A stretch of DNA of 64,000 nucleotides, taken from Kuschelorhynchus macadamiae (lineage: Eukaryota; Arthropoda; Insecta; Coleoptera; Curculionidae). The stretch spans positions 334,472-398,471 of the forward strand of contig JAUTXW010002080.1 of assembly GCA_030620095.1 (NCBI GenBank), read 5' to 3'. Position 1 is the first letter of the stretch. Each line of letters opens with the position of its first letter. Shown here piece by piece: positions 53,393 to 63,596 of this stretch. The notes under the pieces were generated by a model. That model searched no databases and was not told the DNA's origin. It worked only from the letters and a program-made list of their open reading frames with translations. The position numbers and the translations under genes were made by a program.

Positions 53393-54019
53393 TTAATATT
53401 TAACAACATAATCTTCCATCTCTTTTTTTTTTTCATTTTTATTGCAATAAAAGCAAGCAGGTTCAGGAATTAGTAAAAAAAGGTGTATCCTACAAATAGC
53501 ACAATGTAAATCGGAAGCACTAACAACATAAGCTCTTTTGTAGTGACAGCTCACACGATCGGACTCCCCTCTCCGTAAATATCTCATGTGAATTGCACTA
53601 CAAGGAAGGCAAATAGCAAATGTTCCTAGTCTTCGACTTTCAATTTTAGTGTAGCTTTGTATAACACATACATCTTTTTCTTCAAAATTATTAAATAATT
53701 CACTAGCCCTAAACTTGCTTACTTTTACGTCAGCCTCGGTTCGTAAATTTAGCAGTTGTCCATCCATGTCCACTCCTTCGTCAATTTCCTGATCATCTTC
53801 CTCCTCCTCATCTTCCTCTTTCTCAATATAATTAATGTCGATGTTAAACAAAAATGATCTTCTGACAAGCCTAGATGATTTGTCTAAAAATGAATGTTTA
53901 TAACTGATGGAATCGCCTTCCAAGTTAATAAAAATTTCTTCTCTTTCTTCAATTTGAGCGGCGATCTCCACATTATTTTCTTCAATTTGGGCAGCGTTTC
54001 CAATCATATTTTCTGCCAT
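53393..54019 (-). CDS. Acidic protein with Cys-rich C-terminus, unknown function
   Basis: 208 codons, intact. The N-terminus repeats AAQIEE. The middle is highly acidic (EKEEDEEEEDDQEIDEG near 67-83). The last third holds Cys/His pairs: CLPC (near 138), CHYKR (near 160), CAIC (near 174) and CFYC (near 192), which could form a zinc-ribbon or treble-clef fold. I do not recognise the family. Like the RING protein it couples an acidic N-terminus to a zinc-binding C-terminus. A TATATA and a CAGT initiator-like motif on its upstream side (54075-54115) suggest its own promoter. Inferred to be a Polinton accessory gene. Confidence 0.6.
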   Translation of the reverse strand: MAENMIGNAAQIEENNVEIAAQIEEREEIFINLEGDSISYKHSFLDKSSRLVRRSFLFNIDINYIEKEEDEEEEDDQEIDEGVDMDGQLLNLRTEADVKVSKFRASELFNNFEEKDVCVIQSYTKIESRRLGTFAICLPCSAIHMRYLRRGESDRVSCHYKRAYVVSASDLHCAICRIHLFLLIPEPACFYCNKNEKKKEMEDYVVKY

Positions 54020-54185
54020 CGTTAGGAACTTTAGATTTAGATAGATAGATTTGCTGCGACAACTGATATTACAGCGAATGATACTGTATGATCACCGAGT
54101 GGTTGTTCTGAAGTATATATCTCATCGACCACCACTTTCACTCCTGCGTGATATCCTTCTCAGATCCTACTGCAATACTTAAGTT

Positions 54186-54840
54186 TTTTTTTTTTTCACT
54201 GTCCCTTTCCTTGTCATTTTACCTCGGGGGGGGGGGGTATTCGCCCCCTCCCTGCTCCGCCAACCCCCCTTAAGGGGGGAGACCTCCCTTAACCCCCCCA
54301 CCCTCACCCCATTTTCTTTCTCTCCCTTCCTTCTTTCTCCTTTTTTATTTTTCTCCTTTTTCCTTCCTTCTCCTTTCTCCTTCCTACTCCTTTTTTCTTT
54401 CCTTTCTTCTTTTTTAACCTAACCTAACCGAAGACCCCCCTTAACCCCCCAGCCTCACCCCATCTTCTTTCTCTCCTTTCCTTCTTTCTCCTTTTTTCTT
54501 TTTCTCCCTTTTCCTTCCTTCTCCTTTTTCCTTCCTACTCCTTTTTTTCCTTTCTTCTTTTTTAAACTTAGCTAACCTAAGACCCCCCTTAACCCCCCAC
54601 CCTCACCACATCTACTTTCTCTCCCTTCCTTCTATCTCCTTTTTTCTTTTTCCTTCCTTCTCCTTTTTCCTTCCATCTCCTTTTTTTCCTTTCTTCTTTT
54701 TTAACCTAACCTAACCTAACCTATCTTAACCTGAAAAGGGTAGCCGGTAATTGGGGAGCCGGGATTTGAATCTCGGGAATTCAGGGGTCCGGGGGGAGAG
54801 GGAGGGGGAGGGGAGGGGAGGGGGAATCTCCTAATAATTC
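54186..54840. repeat. Pyrimidine-rich minisatellite with CCTAA units and G-rich tail
   Basis: Three units of about 148-152 bp begin at GACCTCCCTTAACCCCCC-type blocks (54281, 54433 and 54581) and continue as CTTTCTCC-rich sequence, each ending in TTTTTTAA-C. After unit 1 there is (CCTAA)2-like text (54417-54429). After unit 3 there are four CCTAA-like units (54704-54724). The left edge has T13 and G12 runs. The right edge (54784-54824) is a purine block ending GGGGGAGGGGAGGGG and more. No coding potential. Confidence 0.85.
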
Positions 54841-54885
54841 GCCAGTTGAACAAAATTCAATTTCGAAACCATCATTTATTATTAA

Positions 54886-55101
54886 AAAAAATTTAAAATT
54901 AATAAAAAAAATAAAAAACAAGTAGCAAACCTAAAGTGTCTGGGTTTCGCTATTCAAAATTTAACTGATTTGATCACAATTAAAAAGGGAGACGCAAGTA
55001 CGGTGAATTATGTTAAACAGGCCTTTGACAAATTAGTTGACTCATTTGAAGAAATGGATTCACAAAGTCAATTAATTTCTATTGCTTTTTTCAAAATTTG
55101 A
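54886..55101 (+). other. Possible coding fragment, unrecognised
   Basis: An open plus-strand frame with protein-like composition (LGFAIQNLTDLITIKKGD, YVKQAFDKLVDSFEEMD) ends TGA at 55099-55101. There is no initiating ATG, so it is either an exon or a relic. It ends at the start of an 87 bp duplication. Confidence 0.35.
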
Positions 55102-55254
55102 CGATAACTAAATAAAAATGCACAATATTAATTTTATTATTATTATCCAGAGAACTTCAAAAATGCAATTGCTTTTTTCAAAATTTGACTATAACTAAAT
55201 AAAAATGCACAATATTAACTTTATTATTATTATCTAGAAAACTTCAAAAATGCA
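55081..55254. repeat. 87 bp tandem duplication upstream of the polymerase start
   Basis: 55081-55167 and 55168-55254 are near-identical (ATTGCTTTTTTCAAAATTTG to CTTCAAAAATGC). The second copy supplies the ATG at 55250; the first has the same ATG context at 55163. Confidence 0.9.
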
Positions 55255-55379
55255 TAAGTGTGTAACATGTAATAAAGTCTTTACTAGAAAAAATAATTTA
55301 TTGCGACATATTAAAAAACATGTTTGCGGAAATTCCACAACACTCACTAGTTGGTTGAAACAACCAAAGCTTGTTAAAG

Positions 55380-55437
55380 GTGAGAATATTTTCTTTTTCA
55401 TGTTTTATTTTGTAAAATATTTTTTCTTAATTTATAG
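55380..55437 (+). other. Predicted intron 1 of pPolB, 58 bp
   Basis: Donor G|GTGAGAAT, acceptor TTTCTTAATTTATAG. Removal keeps the frame from the zinc finger into YCKECKKNINQSLWGGHLRS. Confidence 0.7.
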
Positions 55438-55865
55438 ATTATACAAATATTGTAAAATATTGTAAAGAATGCAAGAAAAATATAAATCAAAGTCTATGGG
55501 GTGGACATCTTCGATCTAGTGTGCACAAGAACAATTCCAAAATAGGCTTGGAGGAAGTTGTTGAAATTATCAAGTCGGCATTCAGGGAACGAATAATATC
55601 TTACAGGATTTCCTCACCCCAAAACAACATTTGGAATACAAAATTGTACATCTAATAGATCAAGAACTGCAGAAACATAAATGTATCAAGCTAAATATGG
55701 AACTGTTCGGTTTCTATTTTAACCCCAGCAGCGACAGCTATGATTTTAAATCTTTTAATGCGCCGTTCCAAGTCATTTGCCAGGGATATCAGACAAAAGA
55801 ATTTTTAGAGCAAATCTGCACCATTATTGACCAGAAAGCTGACGAATTTGCAGAAAGAGATTCAG

Positions 55866-55924
55866 GTAAAGAATTTATTTTCTATTTTACAACGGCAATA
55901 AAAAAAGTAATTTTTACACTGCAG
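55866..55924 (+). other. Predicted intron 2 of pPolB, 59 bp
   Basis: Donor TTCAG|GTAAAG, acceptor TTTTTACACTGCAG. Removal joins AERDSG to WALMNLLHLEINVNKHNP, matching the usual pPolB order. Confidence 0.8.
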
Positions 55925-58900
55925 GATGGGCTTTGATGAATTTACTTCATTTGGAAATTAATGTTAACAAGCACAATCCGCTGAGAGCCTCATCTTTTAT
56001 CGAACTTCCTCAAGAGATCAAGAGACGTCAAGATGTGATCAACATTAGGAATGATGACAACTTTTGCTTCGCCTGGGCAGTTGTGTCTGCTCTTCACCAC
56101 CCAAGCGGATTAGATTTTGAAACTTCATCCTACCTTCACTACTCTTCTGTTTTGGATATGTCAGGTATAGAATTTCCAATGTTGCTAAAGGACATTAAGA
56201 TTTTTGAAGAAAAAAATAACATTTCTATTAATGTATATGGATTAGAAATTATAAATCCTAAAAAGGGGTATGAAATAATTGGTCCACTTTATTATTCATT
56301 GAATAAAAAAAATCAACATGTCAATTTATTGTTAATAAGTAATGACGATGAAAAAACTTTTCATTATTGCTATATTAAAGATTTATCAAAATTAGTTTCT
56401 GAACAAATGTCTAAACATCACGGAAAAAAATATATTTGCGACGGTTGTTTACAATATTTCCCTACAGAAGAAAATTTATTACAACACAATAGCTATGATT
56501 GTGATCATTTACGAATTAACCTACCTTCTAAAGAATTAATAAAAGATAAGTTTGGAAACTATTCATATGATAATATTTTGAAATTTGTAAATTATCATAA
56601 ACATATGAAAGTTCCTTTCGTGGTGTATGCAGATTTTGAATGCATTTTAAAGCGTTTAAATAATGACAATGTTGACAAAAATCCTAATACTTCATACACC
56701 TTAAAACAATATGAACATATTCCACATTCATTTGCCTATTACATTAAATGTTCCTTCGACGATAATTATTCTAAATTTGAAAGATATAGAGGTCGAAATT
56801 GTGATACATTATTTATAGATTCTTTAGAAAGAGACGTGTATAACATATACAATAAATTTTTAAAGGTTCCTAAAAAGATGATTCCTTTGAACGAACTGGA
56901 CAAAATTTATCATAACTATGAAACAGTTTGTCATATTTGTAATAAACCTCTTTTAAATGACAGGGTTGCAGATCATTGTCATATAACTGGTTTTTATAGA
57001 GGTCCAGCTCATTCACTCTGCAACATAAATTACAGAATACCTAACTTTATTCCAGTTATATTGCATAATTTGCGTAATTATGATTCTCATCTATTTCTTA
57101 AAAAATTATGCTTAAACAAAGAACAACTAACAGTTATCGCACAAAACAAAGAAAAATATATTTCATTTGAAAAGCTTATTCATGTGTATAACTATTTTGA
57201 TAAAAAGACACAAAAGGCTAAGAAAAAAATATATCGTTAAGGTTCATTGATTCTTTTCAATTTCTATCCCATTCTTTATCAAAACTCTCTGAAAGCTTAA
57301 AAGATGAACAATGTAATGAAATAAAAAAAAATTCAATGATGAAGAAAGATTTAAACTTATTCGCCAAAAAGGTGTATTTCCTTACAATTATATTGATGAT
57401 TATTTAAAATTAGAAGAAACAACTTTACTTCAGAAAGAGCAATTTTATAATACTTTAACGGATGAGCACATCAATGATGCAGAATATCAAAGAGCTGTAA
57501 AGGTTTGGCAAGTGTTCAAATGTGAATCTCTTGGTCAATACTCCGACCTTTACTTACTCTCTGATACTTTACTTTTGGCAGATATTTTTAAAAATTTGAG
57601 AAGCACTTATTTATCCACATATAAGCTCGATCCAGCTCATTTTTACACTTTTCCAGGTTTAGCCTGGGAGGCGTGTTTGCGTTATACTGGAATAGAGTTA
57701 GAATTGTTAACGGATCCAGATATGCTACACTTTTTCAAAAAAAGCGTTCGCGGTGGTGCGAGCTCTTGCATTTGTAGAAAATCTGTAGCTAATAATCCAT
57801 TTCTTTTAAATTTTGATCCTTTAAAGCCAACTAAATACATAATTTATTATGATGCAACAAATTTGTATGGTTATGCAATGTCACAGCATATTACAACGGG
57901 AGATTTTGTTTGGTTAACAGATAAAGAAATCAACGATTTAATTAATATGAATATTTCTAAAAAATCTAATAAGGGATATGTTTTAGAAGTTGATTTAGAA
58001 CATCCTACAAGTCTACATTCCTATCATAACGATTTTCGTTTTGTCCTGAAAACTTTAAACCGCCAAATTCTAAATGCATAAAATTAATACCCAATTTAAA
58101 TGATAAATCAAAATATGTTATTCACTATCAGTTATTAAAACAATGTTTGGAACATGGACTCAAGTTGACTAAAGTTATAGAGTTTTACAGTTTTCTCAAT
58201 CTGATTGGTTGAAAAAATATATAGACTTGAATTCAAGATTAAGAAATGATTCAAAGAATGAATTTGATCGTAATACTTACAAGTTGGCAAATAACAGTAT
58301 TTATGGCAAGACTATGGAAAATGTTGATAGGAGAATTGACGTAAGACTTGTTACAGAGGGGGAAAAAAATAGAAGAAAAGATGGTGCTGAGAATTTAATT
58401 GCAAAACCATATTTCAAGGACTTAACAATATTTTCTGCAAACTTATTAGCTATTCAAATGCAAAAGATTCCAGTTACTTACAATAAACCAATATATGTAG
58501 ACTTCTCAATATTAGACATATCTAAAACTGTAATGTATGATTTCTTTTATAATTTTTTAAAACCTCTTTATCAGGAAAATATTTCACTTTTATACACCGA
58601 TACCGATTCGTTCATTTTGGAAGTCACAACTCTAAATATTTATTCTGACATGATAAAAAATATTCACAAATTTGATACATCTAATTATGAATTTGGTAAT
58701 ATTCATGAAATGCCTATTACAAAGTCAGTTATAGGAAAATTCAAAGATGAATATGCTGGTGAACCCATAACTGTTTTCTTTGGTACTGGAGCAAAAGCAT
58801 ATTGTATTAAAACGGAAAATAGTTTAACAAAAAAAGCAAAAGGTGTTAAGAAAAGTGCCATTAAAAAGCAGTTGGATTTTATTCATTATAAAGATGTTGT

Positions 58901-59190
58901 TGAAAATCATTCTAAAACCTTTTGTTCAATGTACGTTTTTCGATCCAGACAACACACAGTTTTCACCGAATTAATTAATAAATTGGCTTTGAGTTCTGAA
59001 GATGATAAGCGGTATAAAATTCCCTATAGTTTTAATACATTAGCTTGGGGACACCAAGATATTGCTTTGTATCAATGGAATGCAGAACATGAAGATTTAG
59101 ATATATTTATGTAGATATTATAAGGTATTTAAATTTGTTGTTTTTGAAACCGAAGTTAGTCTTCATAAGCCTTTCACAAAATGTGCTTAG

Positions 59191-59607
59191 AAACTTGACA
59201 AAGAAATTGATAACAGTTATTTTAAAACATATAAAAAACGACTTTCCACTTTTAAGAAATGGAAAGGAAGATTGAGACCAGAAGTGTTGGCTGGACGACT
59301 TTCCACTTTTAAGAAATGGAAAGGAAGATTGAGACCAGAAGTGTTGGCTGGAGCTGGCTTTTACTATATTTCAATCACTGATATTTGTAAATGTTTTTAT
59401 TGTGGTATTGAAATTTTTGATTGGTTAAGTTATGATGATCCTATTGTGGAGCATAAGAAATTTGTTAGGAATTGTGATTTAAATAACTGTTTATGGAAAA
59501 ATAGGAATCAAATAATTGTAACCATTCAAAATAAGTCTTCAAGCTACACATTTTATATAGTATTATTAATATCCTTATTTATGAACTTTTACATATCTTT
59601 AAATTAA
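59191..59607 (+). CDS. BIR-domain (inhibitor-of-apoptosis type) protein
   Basis: The open frame runs 59191-59607 after a TAG at 59188-59190, with no ATG before the domain, so the true start may be supplied by splicing (an acceptor-like GTGCTTAG sits at the boundary) or be lost. The BIR signature is complete: R-x-STF-x2-W, P-x-VLAGAGFYY, zinc ligands CFYC, then DDP-x2-EH and a final C (RNC), with a TG-like gap where a W follows (FDW). A 57 bp in-frame duplication (59239-59295 and 59296-59352) repeats the first 19 residues. A hydrophobic segment (TFYIVLLISLFMNFYISL) ends the protein. There is no RING. BIR proteins bind caspases or their regulators; a role in blocking cell death is inferred. Confidence 0.75.
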   Translation, partial: KLDKEIDNSYFKTYKKRLSTFKKWKGRLRPEVLAGRLSTFKKWKGRLRPEVLAGAGFYYISITDICKCFYCGIEIFDWLSYDDPIVEHKKFVRNCDLNNCLWKNRNQIIVTIQNKSSSYTFYIVLLISLFMNFYISLN

Positions 59608-59715
59608 GTTATTTATTGTTATTTTTTTACAACAGCTTTTGCTTTCGTGGTGAAAGTATCTGCTTAATGTCTATCAGTAGATCGCAATTCATTCTTCTTT
59701 ATTTTATTTTCCAAA

Positions 59716-60210
59716 ATGTTTTTTTATGTTCATCATCCCCCTGGCGTAACACAGTGTGAAATATGTTTTTCTAATAAAACAGACGTCACTCTAAGTAAAT
59801 ATTGGAAATTTATGAAAATTGGATTAATTAACAATAGTACAATTAGTTGGATGGAACGAATAAATGGAGATGAAAATGGCCCACACTTCACATACTTAGG
59901 ACAAGAGTCTTTGGACAATTTGTGGCGATTGAAGGAAATTATTGATTATAGATTATCTATAATTAAAAGGCAAGAATTCAATACATATTTCAAAATATTT
60001 CAAAATAATATTTCAGCAGATTGTGGCGACTTGTGTACGCATGTTTATAATATAATAAGTCCAACACAAAATCCTAACAGTGAAAATGTTTCAATTATGA
60101 TGGAATTACTTGCTTTATATCCTGAAGAAATGGAAAACAAATTGAAGCAAAATGGAACAAAAAGAAAATATTACGAAGAAAACAATATCTTTTCTGGAAG
60201 AGAACAATAA
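59716..60210 (+). CDS. Unrecognised 164-residue protein in the Polinton
   Basis: Intact frame with a TTTTCCAAAATG start context. The N-terminus carries a CEIC pair (near 16-19), then KYWKFMKIGLI. The rest is helical and charged (LDNLWRLKEIIDYRLSIIKR), with a C-x3-C pair near 105-109 and a basic end (KRKYYEEN). No family recognised. It lies 108 bp after the BIR frame on the same strand. Confidence 0.5.
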   Translation: MFFYVHHPPGVTQCEICFSNKTDVTLSKYWKFMKIGLINNSTISWMERINGDENGPHFTYLGQESLDNLWRLKEIIDYRLSIIKRQEFNTYFKIFQNNISADCGDLCTHVYNIISPTQNPNSENVSIMMELLALYPEEMENKLKQNGTKRKYYEENNIFSGREQ

Positions 60211-60556
60211 GGTGCATGTGTTAGTGAAGTGGAGCTTTGCTTACAGACAAGCCCATAGGAGTAACTTTCAGATGTGGTACTTAGATAGACTCCGTTTTAA
60301 AAAAAGAATAAATGATTGTAACTTATTGTAGGTTCGATATTATCTGAGGAACATAGAAATAAAATATATTTGACACGTTTTAATAAAAATTGTATTTGAT
60401 GTTTTACTTAATAAAATTTTAATGTCTCAAATGTGAATTTTATTTGAAATTAATTAGCACATAAGAGTAGGTACTTTTCAGACATTGTAATTTGTATCAG
60501 CGTAAAGTGAGGAACAGAAATAAAACAAATTTAACTAAAATTTAATTTCAATTTAA
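60211..60556. other. Convergent intergenic stretch
   Basis: About 350 bp between convergent genes. It contains AATAAA-type signals on both strands (for example near 60310 and 60358) that could end both transcripts. Nothing else is seen. Confidence 0.45.
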
Positions 60557-61489
60557 TTAAACAATATTTTTTTTATCAATCAATGCATTATATTTTTTAT
60601 CAAGTCCTAACCATTTCACATAAACTTTGTTTCCTTTCCTTCTCAAAATCTTCTCAATAAGATACACATCGGTATGCTTTACTTTTAGTAATTATTGCTC
60701 ATAAAAACCACACAGAATGTCCTGATTATCTTCGTCTTGAATTAAATATGTCCAGGGGTTTGTCATCTTAACTTCTTTAATGTGGAATATCCCATTTGAC
60801 CAATTTGGTGTGTAACCTTTCTAAAATGCCTCCCGATGCTTGCTTATGCGTACGTGATCACCCACTTTAAACTTTGGAGATTTTATATCTAACGTTTTAG
60901 CATGAGTAAATGCAGATTTCAAGATTCTCTTTTCATTTGTTTTATTTACTTGTTTTGGCTTCATTCCTATTGAAGAATGTTTTGTATTGTTATATTCTTT
61001 TACAATATCCACTAATATATTAAACCATTTGTAATTTCCTTGAATGCTAAATATTTTCCACATATTATTCTTTAAAGTCCTGTTTACTCTTTCTACAATA
61101 CCCGCTTTCAAATTGGAAAACGTGCTATAATGGTTAATTCGAAATTGTTGCATCAAATTTTGAAAATTTACATTGAAAAACTCTCTCCCTCTGTCTGTTT
61201 GCAAGTTTTTTGGTGGATTTTTTGTACTGATTAATATTTTTTTCATTGCCGCTGTTACGTCCTTTCCAGATTTAGATTTTACCGGTTCGGCCCAAACATA
61301 CTTAGAAAATACATTTATGGTAATCAAGATATATTTAAATCCATTATTAAATTCGGCATAGGGTAACATTTCAACCAAATCAGCTTGAAAAAGATCATTT
61401 AACCCTTTCACTACCACCCTTCTGCGTTTGTAGTTTTTTCTAGCAGGTTTATGTAATTCATTAACGACTTGTTGTTTAACGGTTGACAT
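60557..61489 (-). pseudogene. Polinton retroviral-type integrase with C-terminal chromodomain
   Basis: From ATG at 61489 the frame gives a basic N-terminus (KPARKNYKRRRVVVKG) and then the DDE core: FQADLVEM (Asp 1), LQTDRGREFFN (Asp 2) and GIVERVNRTLKNNMWK (Glu). A TAG interrupts at 60821. The same frame then continues through GYTPNWSNGIF, past a TAA near 60698, into a chromodomain-like VYLIEKILRRKGNKVYVKWLG, ending TAA at 60557-60559. The catalytic triad is intact but the protein as assembled would lack the tail. It inserts Polinton ends into host DNA. Confidence 0.92.
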
Positions 61490-61530
61490 GACAACAAACT
61501 TGTTTATTCAATTTAAAGGAAGTTCGATTT

Positions 61531-62364
61531 CTATGTTTTGTAATAATTCGAAATATAACTTTTATATGTTTTTTCCCATTCATTCAATTTATCAATTTGT
61601 ATTGTATAACTTTTTTCATTTAAAACTTTAGTAATTTTAGTAATCGCCTTTTCTAAAGCATTAAAGGAGTTTTTTATCTCTCCAGTTAAGAAAGTAGTTG
61701 ATCTACTATCACTATTTTTGAATTCCTCCTCTGTTTTATTTAATTCTTGTTCTAATTTCTTAATTACACTAGACATTATCTTTCCAAAGGAAATATATTG
61801 TTGTTTTTCTTCCAAAGGTAGTTGGTCAATTGTTCTACTGTTAAGAATGCTATTTTGATTTCTTTTTTTTTCATCATCTAACCTTTTTATAAAAGTTCTT
61901 AATTGTTTAATCTTTTCCTTGTGTTTTTCAATTATTACTTCTCTTATATTTGTTTCCATTATTTTATTAATTTTGTCGATATCATCACTTAATTTTTTGT
62001 CTTCCTTTTTAACATGTTCATTTAAAAATTGCAAATCTTTACTTATTTGATTTAGCGTTAGCAACTGTTTATTAACGTTTTCAATTGAGGTATAACATCC
62101 TTTGATTTGGTTTTCATACTTTAAAAAATTTTCATCAAAAACCTTAAGCTTTTTAGCAAAGATTTCATTATTTGTTTCATTTTCACCTAATCTCCTTTTT
62201 AAATTATTAATGTCACTTATTCCCTCTTGATTTTGTTTAATAAAATCTAACTTAAAATTGTTGAGAATTTTACTTTCAATATTTGAATAAATTGTATTTT
62301 CCAAAGAAGCAGAATTTATTAATTGACGTTTTGACATATGGCGTCCAAATTTATCAACTGTCAT
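61531..62364 (-). CDS. Coiled-coil protein of the Polinton, 277 residues
   Basis: Intact. It starts MTVDKFGRHMSKR and then shows long heptad-like helices (ISDINNLKRRLGENE, ENVNKQLLTLNQISKDLQFL, KLSDDIDKINKIM), rich in Lys, Glu, Asn and Ile, with no Cys clusters. It sits 41 bp upstream of the integrase start on the same strand. A structural (fibre-like or scaffold) role is possible by analogy with virion genes of such elements, but I have no motif proof. Confidence 0.6.
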   Translation of the reverse strand: MTVDKFGRHMSKRQLINSASLENTIYSNIESKILNNFKLDFIKQNQEGISDINNLKRRLGENETNNEIFAKKLKVFDENFLKYENQIKGCYTSIENVNKQLLTLNQISKDLQFLNEHVKKEDKKLSDDIDKINKIMETNIREVIIEKHKEKIKQLRTFIKRLDDEKKRNQNSILNSRTIDQLPLEEKQQYISFGKIMSSVIKKLEQELNKTEEEFKNSDSRSTTFLTGEIKNSFNALEKAITKITKVLNEKSYTIQIDKLNEWEKTYKSYISNYYKT

Positions 62365-62413
62365 GTTGAGCTTTCATTAAACAATAAATATGATTATATT
62401 TAATAGCTGTTAT

Positions 62414-63561
62414 TTATAGTATAACTTTATCTTCTCTTAATTCTTCAATAATAGAGATAATCTCGTTACTATGAGCATTATTTCCCGCATCACTTGATGA
62501 AATTAATAAACGTAGCCTATCAACAATTTCGTTTACATTATTCCAATATACATAGTCTGTATTTGATCTGTTTGTTTTCAAAATTAATCCCTTTCCTGTT
62601 GTTTTGGCTCTAGTTGTTCTAAACGGAGGTTTTGGTTTGTCAAATGCTGTAACTAATCTTTGTAAGGTTTTTGTCTTTGTAATCCCCTTTCTTTGTAAAT
62701 ATAGTCCTATTATTGTAACATATTTGTGTAATGTATTTCCTTGAACTAGTTCATTTGACTCAAAATTCCTACGATATACATTTGTTTTAGCTAGAATGTT
62801 CATGTAATTATCTAAATCTTCCTTCTTATAACCTTTCGAATCTTTTTTGAAAAGCAATTCATATAAACCTGGCGTGCCTGTGTACGTTATTCCTCCCACT
62901 TTAATGTCTTTTCCAATAATTTCTACCGGTATCTATGTTAAACCAAAAGAAAACTTATCCGTTTCGAGGTCATGAACTATTCCATAATAATGGTCAAATT
63001 TATGTTGTGTGTCTTTCACACCCTCATCAATTATGATCTGGTTAATTCATGAAAATCTGCTAAGTAATCTTTATATGACGGTGTACCAATATAGGTTTGA
63101 ATTGTTTTCTAGTTTGTTCGAATATATCTGACAAGTTTAAATTTGTTGCTGTGTCACTAGAAGAATTCGAAGTTTCCGCTATAACAGTTGATGTCAATGG
63201 TTGTACTACAGGAGATATAAATAGCGACACTACTGTCACTAAAAATGTTGGCAGTTCTGTGGAGAGTAACGTGAGTTTTTCCTGTTTTCTGAATAGTTTT
63301 CGTCGGAGTTGATGTTTTATAAAGCTTTGTAGGTGTTTTGAATTTTTCAGATTTTGAAACTCTTTCTTCTTTTAAATCAGATGGTTCAGATTTACCAATA
63401 TTTGAAATTAGCTGTTTAAGAGGTTGTGTTATTGGTCTATAAGTTTGTTCTAATTCGGACTGAGCGGTAGAAGTAGCTAATTTCAAGCTTCGATATTTCT
63501 GCTTCACGGCTTGTCTCGATTTTATTAATTCTCTAGCTAAACGTTTATCCATGCTGTACAA
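62414..63561 (-). pseudogene. Conserved Polinton-associated protein (TPGLYELLFK type), frameshifted
   Basis: N-terminal part 63157-63561 (RELIKSRQAVKQKYRSLK, RPITQPLKQLIS). The middle part at about 62900-63130 has a frame change, a GTPSYKDYLADFHEL segment and a stop at about 62937. The C-terminal part 62414-62899 has GITYTGTPGLYELLFKK, YVYWNNVNEIVDRLRLLISS and HSNEIISIIEELRE. I recall this C-terminal pattern as common beside Polinton integrases in arthropods; its function is unknown to me. Between the coiled-coil gene and the ATPase, same strand. At least two disruptions. Confidence 0.75.
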
Positions 63562-63596
63562 GTTTTAAATGAAATAAAACTGCAAATTTTTCATTT

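Larger units (their letters stand above)
55250..59114 (+). pseudogene. Polinton protein-primed family-B DNA polymerase (pPolB), two introns, frameshifted
   Basis: It begins with a C2H2 zinc finger (CVTCNKVFTRKNNLLRHIKKH). Predicted GT-AG introns lie at 55380-55437 (58 bp) and 55866-55924 (59 bp); across each, the joined frame continues with family-like sequence. Exonuclease motifs are VYADFEC (near 56620) and NYDSHLF (near 57077). An endonuclease VII-like CHIC...DHCHITGFYRG...CN module lies between them. Polymerase motifs: A DATNLYGYAM (57850), B KLANNSIYGKTM (58281), C YTDTDS (58593). Protein-primed polymerases replicate the linear element from a terminal protein. Frameshifts are apparent near 55590, 57225-57232, 57323-57332, 58040 and 58195; two are in A runs. 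The catalytic residues are present, but the copy is broken as assembled. Confidence 0.93.

Noticed and set aside
54730..54775. tRNA T-arm-like GGGATTTGAATCTCGG
   Set aside because: No matching acceptor or D arm around it.
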